A DNA stretch of 64,000 nt, taken from NCBI GenBank assembly GCA_007693965.1, contig RECQ01000033.1, forward strand, positions 1-64,000, in the 5' to 3' direction. Made by a program: the position numbers and the translations under genes. Source of the DNA: Phycisphaeraceae bacterium. Its GTDB lineage: Bacteria; Planctomycetota; Phycisphaerae; Phycisphaerales; UBA1924. Positions 60,397-64,000 of the stretch are shown here, piece by piece (the stretch's first letter is position 1; each line of letters starts with the position of its first letter). Below the pieces are notes generated by a model, which was given only the letters and a program-made list of their open reading frames with translations, was not told the origin of the DNA and ran no database searches.

Positions 60397-61908
60397 TTAC
60401 TGGCAGTGGCCCCACCGGCTCAGCAGCTCGGCGAGGTCCTGGGCGTTCACGACGCCGTCTCCGTTCAGGTCGGCGACCGCGTTGGAGGTCCCCCAGTGGC
60501 TCAGCATGATCCCGAGATCCTGGGCGTTCACGACGCCATCGCCGTTGAGGTCGCCCACACACGCCTCGGCGTCTGGTCCGTCCACGCGGACACGCATGCG
60601 GTACATCTGCACCACGCCGTTCATCGCCGCCACCGAGACGCGGATGTGGTACGTGCCGGCGAAGGGCACCTCGAACTGCACCAATGACTCAGGCTCGCCG
60701 AACCCGTTCTCGGCCACCGCCGCCAGCACGTTCCCTACCGAGTTGCGCAGCGAGAACTGCAGGTTGCCGACCGTCTTGGCGTTGAAGTTGCTTCCTGAAG
60801 TCGGGCACGAACCATTCGAATTCGGCGCCCCCTGCTCATACGTCGTCCCCACCGGCTCGACCACAATCGTCACCCGGCCCTCGGGAGGCACTACGAATCG
60901 GTAGAAGTCGATGTCACTCATGGAGTGAATGCTCACTTCCTCGATGATCACTTCCTGCCCGAAGCCGATCGTGCCGAGCTGGGCGGCGTCTTCCAACCGC
61001 TCATTGGGCTCGAAGCGATCGCCGTAGATGTGCTGGGCGCCGCGGATGTCGTCGAGCTGGGGGCCGTCGTATGCGAACGAGATGATCGGCTCCATCAGCT
61101 TTTCTTCTCTGACTGGACAGATGTGCGCCAGCCCCAGCCCATGACCGTGTTCGTGCGCAATCGTGTTGCGCAGGAACCGGTAGTCAAGCCAGGCGAAATT
61201 CCACTGCTCCGCCGAATCGAGAATCATGTTCCCGCGCAGGCCCTGGGTTGCGTTGGGGTAGTAGTTGAAGGCCAGCACGCCGCTCGGCCCGTCCATCGGG
61301 CGCATGGCGATGCGGATCTGACCATGAACCTGATAGTTCGTCGAGCTCCATGCCGCGCCGTTGTCGGGCACTTCCGTGTACTGGATGCCGGTGATTTCGG
61401 ACCAGCGATCGAACATGTCGCGGAAGATCTGCTTCCACGTCGCACGGCCGCCGGCTGAGGCGTAGAGCGAGTCGAGCGTCTGGTGGATCGTGTTGGTCCC
61501 CGCCATGTCGCTGGAGAAGGCGGCGGGAATAAACGTGCCATCGGGCGGGAAGCTGTAGGTGAGCGTGGGCGTCGATCCCGGCGAGAAGCTCCACGAGCTG
61601 CCCTCGGCGTTGAACCGCGCCAAATCCCCCTGCGTTGCTTCCGCGATTTCCTGGTAGATGGCCTCCATGTACTCAGGCGATGTGCCGGGCGCGAACAGGG
61701 CGCAGCCGTGCTTGGCGCCGTGGGCGCACTGATGGACTCTCGCCGCCCCGCGAAACGCGCCCACCTCCGCGGCCCCGACCGGACACACGTGCGCTGCGAC
61801 GACCGACGCCGTCGGCCCGTCTGCGTGGTCAAACCCGGACGCGAACGCAGCGCAGAGCGCCACCAGACCGGCCAAGCCGATGCTGACAAAGCCGCAACTA
61901 CGACCCAT
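60397..61908 (-). CDS. Secreted matrixin-type zinc metalloprotease with dockerin tail
   Basis: The 503-residue protein has a signal peptide, a proregion with the conserved CALFAPGTSPEYMEAIYQEI, and a metzincin domain with HEHGHGLGLAH (HExxHxxGxxH) near residue 255. A PPC-like domain (DIDFYRFVVPPEGRVTIVVE, FEVPFAGTYHIRVSV) and a double dockerin-like repeat ending RWGHCQ follow. It would hydrolyse extracellular protein while anchored to the surface or a scaffold. The ATG at 61908 follows GGAGGAG. It is a tandem paralogue of the next gene. Confidence 0.9.
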   Translation of the reverse strand: MGRSCGFVSIGLAGLVALCAAFASGFDHADGPTASVVAAHVCPVGAAEVGAFRGAARVHQCAHGAKHGCALFAPGTSPEYMEAIYQEIAEATQGDLARFNAEGSSWSFSPGSTPTLTYSFPPDGTFIPAAFSSDMAGTNTIHQTLDSLYASAGGRATWKQIFRDMFDRWSEITGIQYTEVPDNGAAWSSTNYQVHGQIRIAMRPMDGPSGVLAFNYYPNATQGLRGNMILDSAEQWNFAWLDYRFLRNTIAHEHGHGLGLAHICPVREEKLMEPIISFAYDGPQLDDIRGAQHIYGDRFEPNERLEDAAQLGTIGFGQEVIIEEVSIHSMSDIDFYRFVVPPEGRVTIVVEPVGTTYEQGAPNSNGSCPTSGSNFNAKTVGNLQFSLRNSVGNVLAAVAENGFGEPESLVQFEVPFAGTYHIRVSVAAMNGVVQMYRMRVRVDGPDAEACVGDLNGDGVVNAQDLGIMLSHWGTSNAVADLNGDGVVNAQDLAELLSRWGHCQ

Positions 61909-61981
61909 GCTCACATCTCCTCCGAAGTATTGCGGCGGTCATATCCCCCCGGCGAAGAGCACCGGGATCCTGATTGGCAGT

Positions 61982-63430
61982 TTACGGGCAAGCGCCCCAA
62001 TTTCCAAGAACGATCGCCAGATCTCCTGACCCGACCTGTCCGCTTCCGGAGATGTTCGCGATGCTGCCCATCTCGCCCCATTCACCCAGCACGATGGCCA
62101 GGTCCGCGGAGCCCACCTGGCCGTCGCCGGTTATGTCCGCGGGGCAGGGCTCCGCAGGAAGACCGCTCAGGGCGACATCCATCGTGTACACCTGCGCCAC
62201 CCCGTTGGAGTCCGCCGCGGAGACACGAATGAAGTACTCACCGGCGCCCGGCAGATCGAACTCGACCAGCTCTTCGGCCTCGCCGAAGCCCGTCTGGTTC
62301 ACACTGGCCAGCACATTGTCGTTCGAATCCCGCAGTGAGAACTGCAGATCCATGATGGTCAGGGCGTTGAATGAGTTCCCGCCGTCGCACTGCTGGGTCT
62401 GGGGGCCCTGCACATAGGTAACGCCGATCGGCGACACGGTGATGGTCGCCAGGGCGCCGGAGGGCGCGGTGAAGGAGTAATAGTCCACATCGTTGTTGTT
62501 GCGCAGCCCGACTTCCTCCATCGTCGCCGAATCGTCAATGTTCAAGGCGCCGAGGCTGGTGGCCTGACCGGCCGACTGATTGGGCGAATTGCGATCGCCG
62601 TAATTGAAGATACCGGCCCGGATGTCATCGAGCTGCGGGCCGTCGAACGAGGTGTTGAGGAACGGCTCCATGAGCTTCTCGCCGACCGCGGGGCAGACAT
62701 GCAGGAAGCCGAGGCCGTGACCATGCTCGTGCGAGACGATGTTACGGAAGAAGCGGTAGTTGGCGAATGTTGAGCCCCAGTTCTCCGCCCTGTCCAGCAC
62801 CATGTCGCCGCCGCCGTTGGGGAAGCGGTTGTAGGCCAGAACGCCCCCGGCGCCGTCGATGGGCTTCATGACGATGCGGATATCACCGCGGGTGGCGGAG
62901 CCGCTCGAGCCCCAGGACGCCCCGTCATCCGACACCTCGATGTACTCGACACCCGTGATCTCCGTCCACCGATCAAAGACCTGCTTGAACAGATCCTTCC
63001 AGAACGGCTCGCCGCCCTGGGAGGCGAAGATGGTGTTGAGGCGGGCGTGGATCTCGTTGGGGGCCGTGGGCTCTCCCTGGATCGCCGCGGGAATCGTCAG
63101 TCCGTCGGGAGGAAAGCTGTATGTGAGCGTCCCGGAGTTGCCCTGTCCGAACCATGTGCTGCCCTGCAGGCTGAAGCGAAGATTCTCATCGCCATGAAGC
63201 GCCGCCGTCACCTCTTCCACGCGCTCCCAAGGTGTGCCCGGAGCGAAGAGTGCGCAGGATTGCGGCTGGATCATTCCGTCCACCATCCGCTCGACGATCT
63301 GGGCCAGTGGATCGTTCGGCGACGGAGGCACGATGGCCTCACTTCGCCCCATCCCCACGCTCGAGATCGCGAACATCGACGCGGCGACGCCGATGCCGGC
63401 TGCGATGGTGAATCCAGCTTGCTGCTTCAT
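61982..63430 (-). CDS. Secreted matrixin-type zinc metalloprotease with dockerin tail (paralogue)
   Basis: The 482-residue product matches its downstream neighbour domain for domain. It has a signal peptide, CALFAPGTPWERVEEVTAAL, LTYSFPPDGLTIPAAI, the zinc site HEHGHGLGFLHVCP near residue 250, a PPC-like domain (DVDYYSFTAPSGALATITVS) and a dockerin-like repeat ending LGNWGACP. The ATG at 63430 follows AAGGAGAAG. Gene duplication is clear, but the two differ in length and in loops near the substrate cleft, so specificities may differ. Confidence 0.9.
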   Translation of the reverse strand: MKQQAGFTIAAGIGVAASMFAISSVGMGRSEAIVPPSPNDPLAQIVERMVDGMIQPQSCALFAPGTPWERVEEVTAALHGDENLRFSLQGSTWFGQGNSGTLTYSFPPDGLTIPAAIQGEPTAPNEIHARLNTIFASQGGEPFWKDLFKQVFDRWTEITGVEYIEVSDDGASWGSSGSATRGDIRIVMKPIDGAGGVLAYNRFPNGGGDMVLDRAENWGSTFANYRFFRNIVSHEHGHGLGFLHVCPAVGEKLMEPFLNTSFDGPQLDDIRAGIFNYGDRNSPNQSAGQATSLGALNIDDSATMEEVGLRNNNDVDYYSFTAPSGALATITVSPIGVTYVQGPQTQQCDGGNSFNALTIMDLQFSLRDSNDNVLASVNQTGFGEAEELVEFDLPGAGEYFIRVSAADSNGVAQVYTMDVALSGLPAEPCPADITGDGQVGSADLAIVLGEWGEMGSIANISGSGQVGSGDLAIVLGNWGACP

Positions 63431-63731
63431 CTTCTTCTCCTTCGGGATACAAGTCTGCACGAGCGCCCATGGCTCGCGTGTCTTTATCAGCGGCATAGTC
63501 CGGGCGATAAGCGCAGCAGCGCCATCAACCAGTTGGAGGCTTCGCCGCCACGGAGCTGCGGATGCAGAGAGAGGGGACGCGTCCTCAGATTCACCTTACG
63601 CCAGCCCACGCCATACAGGAAGCGAAAAGTGTGGTGGGGGACGATGGTGGCGTTCTCAGGGCGAAATCTGGATGTTTTCGGACCCTCTCCCACGCCGGCA
63701 CTGGGCGCCCACGCCCGCCGCTCCGGGCCAT
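63431..63731. other. Gene-free interval
   Basis: I see no gene, repeat or clear terminator in these 301 bases. They presumably carry the metalloprotease promoter. Confidence 0.4.
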
Positions 63732-64000
63732 TCAACCCGGTGTGTTGTTGCCCCAATAGGAGAGAAGGATCGCCAGATCCTGCGAGTTCACCACGCCGTC
63801 GCCGTTGAGGTCCGACAGGCCGACGTCGTCGCCGCTCTGGCCCCATGCGCCCAGGAGCAGCGCCAGATCCTGCGCATTGACCACGCCGTCACGGTTGACG
63901 TCGCCGCGGACGCCGAAGACCACATAGACGTCGTAGATCCCGGTGGATGGGAACGTCGCCGGCGAAACCCCGGACGCCGCGGCCCGCAGGCCGCCGAAGA
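63732..64000 (-). CDS. C-terminal part of a dockerin-tailed protein (cut by window edge)
   Basis: The frame is open from the right window edge to the stop at 63732 and encodes 88 residues. They contain TFPSTGIYDVYVVFGVRGDV and two dockerin-like repeats (DVNRDGVVNAQDLALLLGAW, DLNGDGVVNSQDLAILLSYW) ending GNNTPG, without the Gly-X-Cys tail of its neighbours. The body of the protein is outside the window, so its function cannot be judged. Confidence 0.85.
   Translation of the reverse strand, partial: FGGLRAAASGVSPATFPSTGIYDVYVVFGVRGDVNRDGVVNAQDLALLLGAWGQSGDDVGLSDLNGDGVVNSQDLAILLSYWGNNTPG

Overview
The window looks like chromosomal DNA from a high-GC planctomycete, most likely of the Phycisphaerae. 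The evidence is compositional and architectural. It carries several secreted proteins ending in dockerin-like double EF-hand repeats (DLNGDGVVNAQDLAILL type), some with a terminal Trp-Gly-X-Cys tail. It also has two proteins with a Pro-Ser/Thr-Pro-Gly-Ala plus C-terminal Arg cluster (PEP-CTERM-like) sorting tail, very large Ser/Thr kinases with TPR or propeller sensor regions, an ECF sigma/kinase pair, a PadR/HAAS membrane-protein pair and an anticodon-typical tRNA-Tyr and tRNA-Thr. I saw no phage structural genes, transposase, CRISPR array or rRNA.

Layout. 0-6 kb: trpE, exbD, a TlpA-like thioredoxin, a TonB-like protein and icd. 6-8.5 kb: an AT-richer island with a Sel1-repeat secreted protein and a small membrane protein. 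8.6-14.4 kb: a thioredoxin-fold lipoprotein without catalytic cysteines, a 590-bp non-coding repeat mosaic, a TetR regulator with two matching operators, a dockerin-tailed secreted protein, mgtE and an ATP/ADP-translocase-like carrier. 14.4-22.3 kb: a Tat-exported epimerase, a DegT-type aminotransferase, a secreted helical protein, dnaA and a double-GNAT acetyltransferase. 22.3-30.7 kb: a secreted protein, rpmA with terminator, sixA, a DUF4397 protein, a cyclophilin, the padR/HAAS operon, a pseudopilin, an HDOD protein and surE. 30.8-33.5 kb: a dockerin-tailed protein and tRNA-Tyr. 33.5-47.5 kb: a serine beta-lactamase-like hydrolase, two translationally coupled Ser/Thr kinases, a three-gene arsenite-efflux operon (acr3, CC-motif protein, universal stress protein), an ECF sigma factor with a third kinase, and tRNA-Thr. 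47.7-56.9 kb: the three genes for pyruvate dehydrogenase E2, E1-beta and E1-alpha, all on the minus strand. 57-64 kb: a block of surface/secreted dockerin proteins, including two paralogous zinc metalloproteases.

The most unusual region is 47.7-56.9 kb. The pyruvate dehydrogenase genes are interleaved, all on one strand, with two DUF433/DUF5615 toxin-antitoxin-like pairs, one MntA/HepT pair and an RlaP-type nucleotidyltransferase with a membrane-protein partner. One DUF433/DUF5615 pair lies between pdhB and the E2 gene with gaps of only about 30-40 bases, so it is probably co-transcribed with central metabolism.

Several short intergenic sequence families recur through the window (CACAGAG type, GGCATCAG type, ATTCCACATTCC type, CACCCCGRAGGGGTG palindromes). 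Starts were moved inward wherever a Shine-Dalgarno sequence or a family boundary supports a later codon; each case is stated in the entry.
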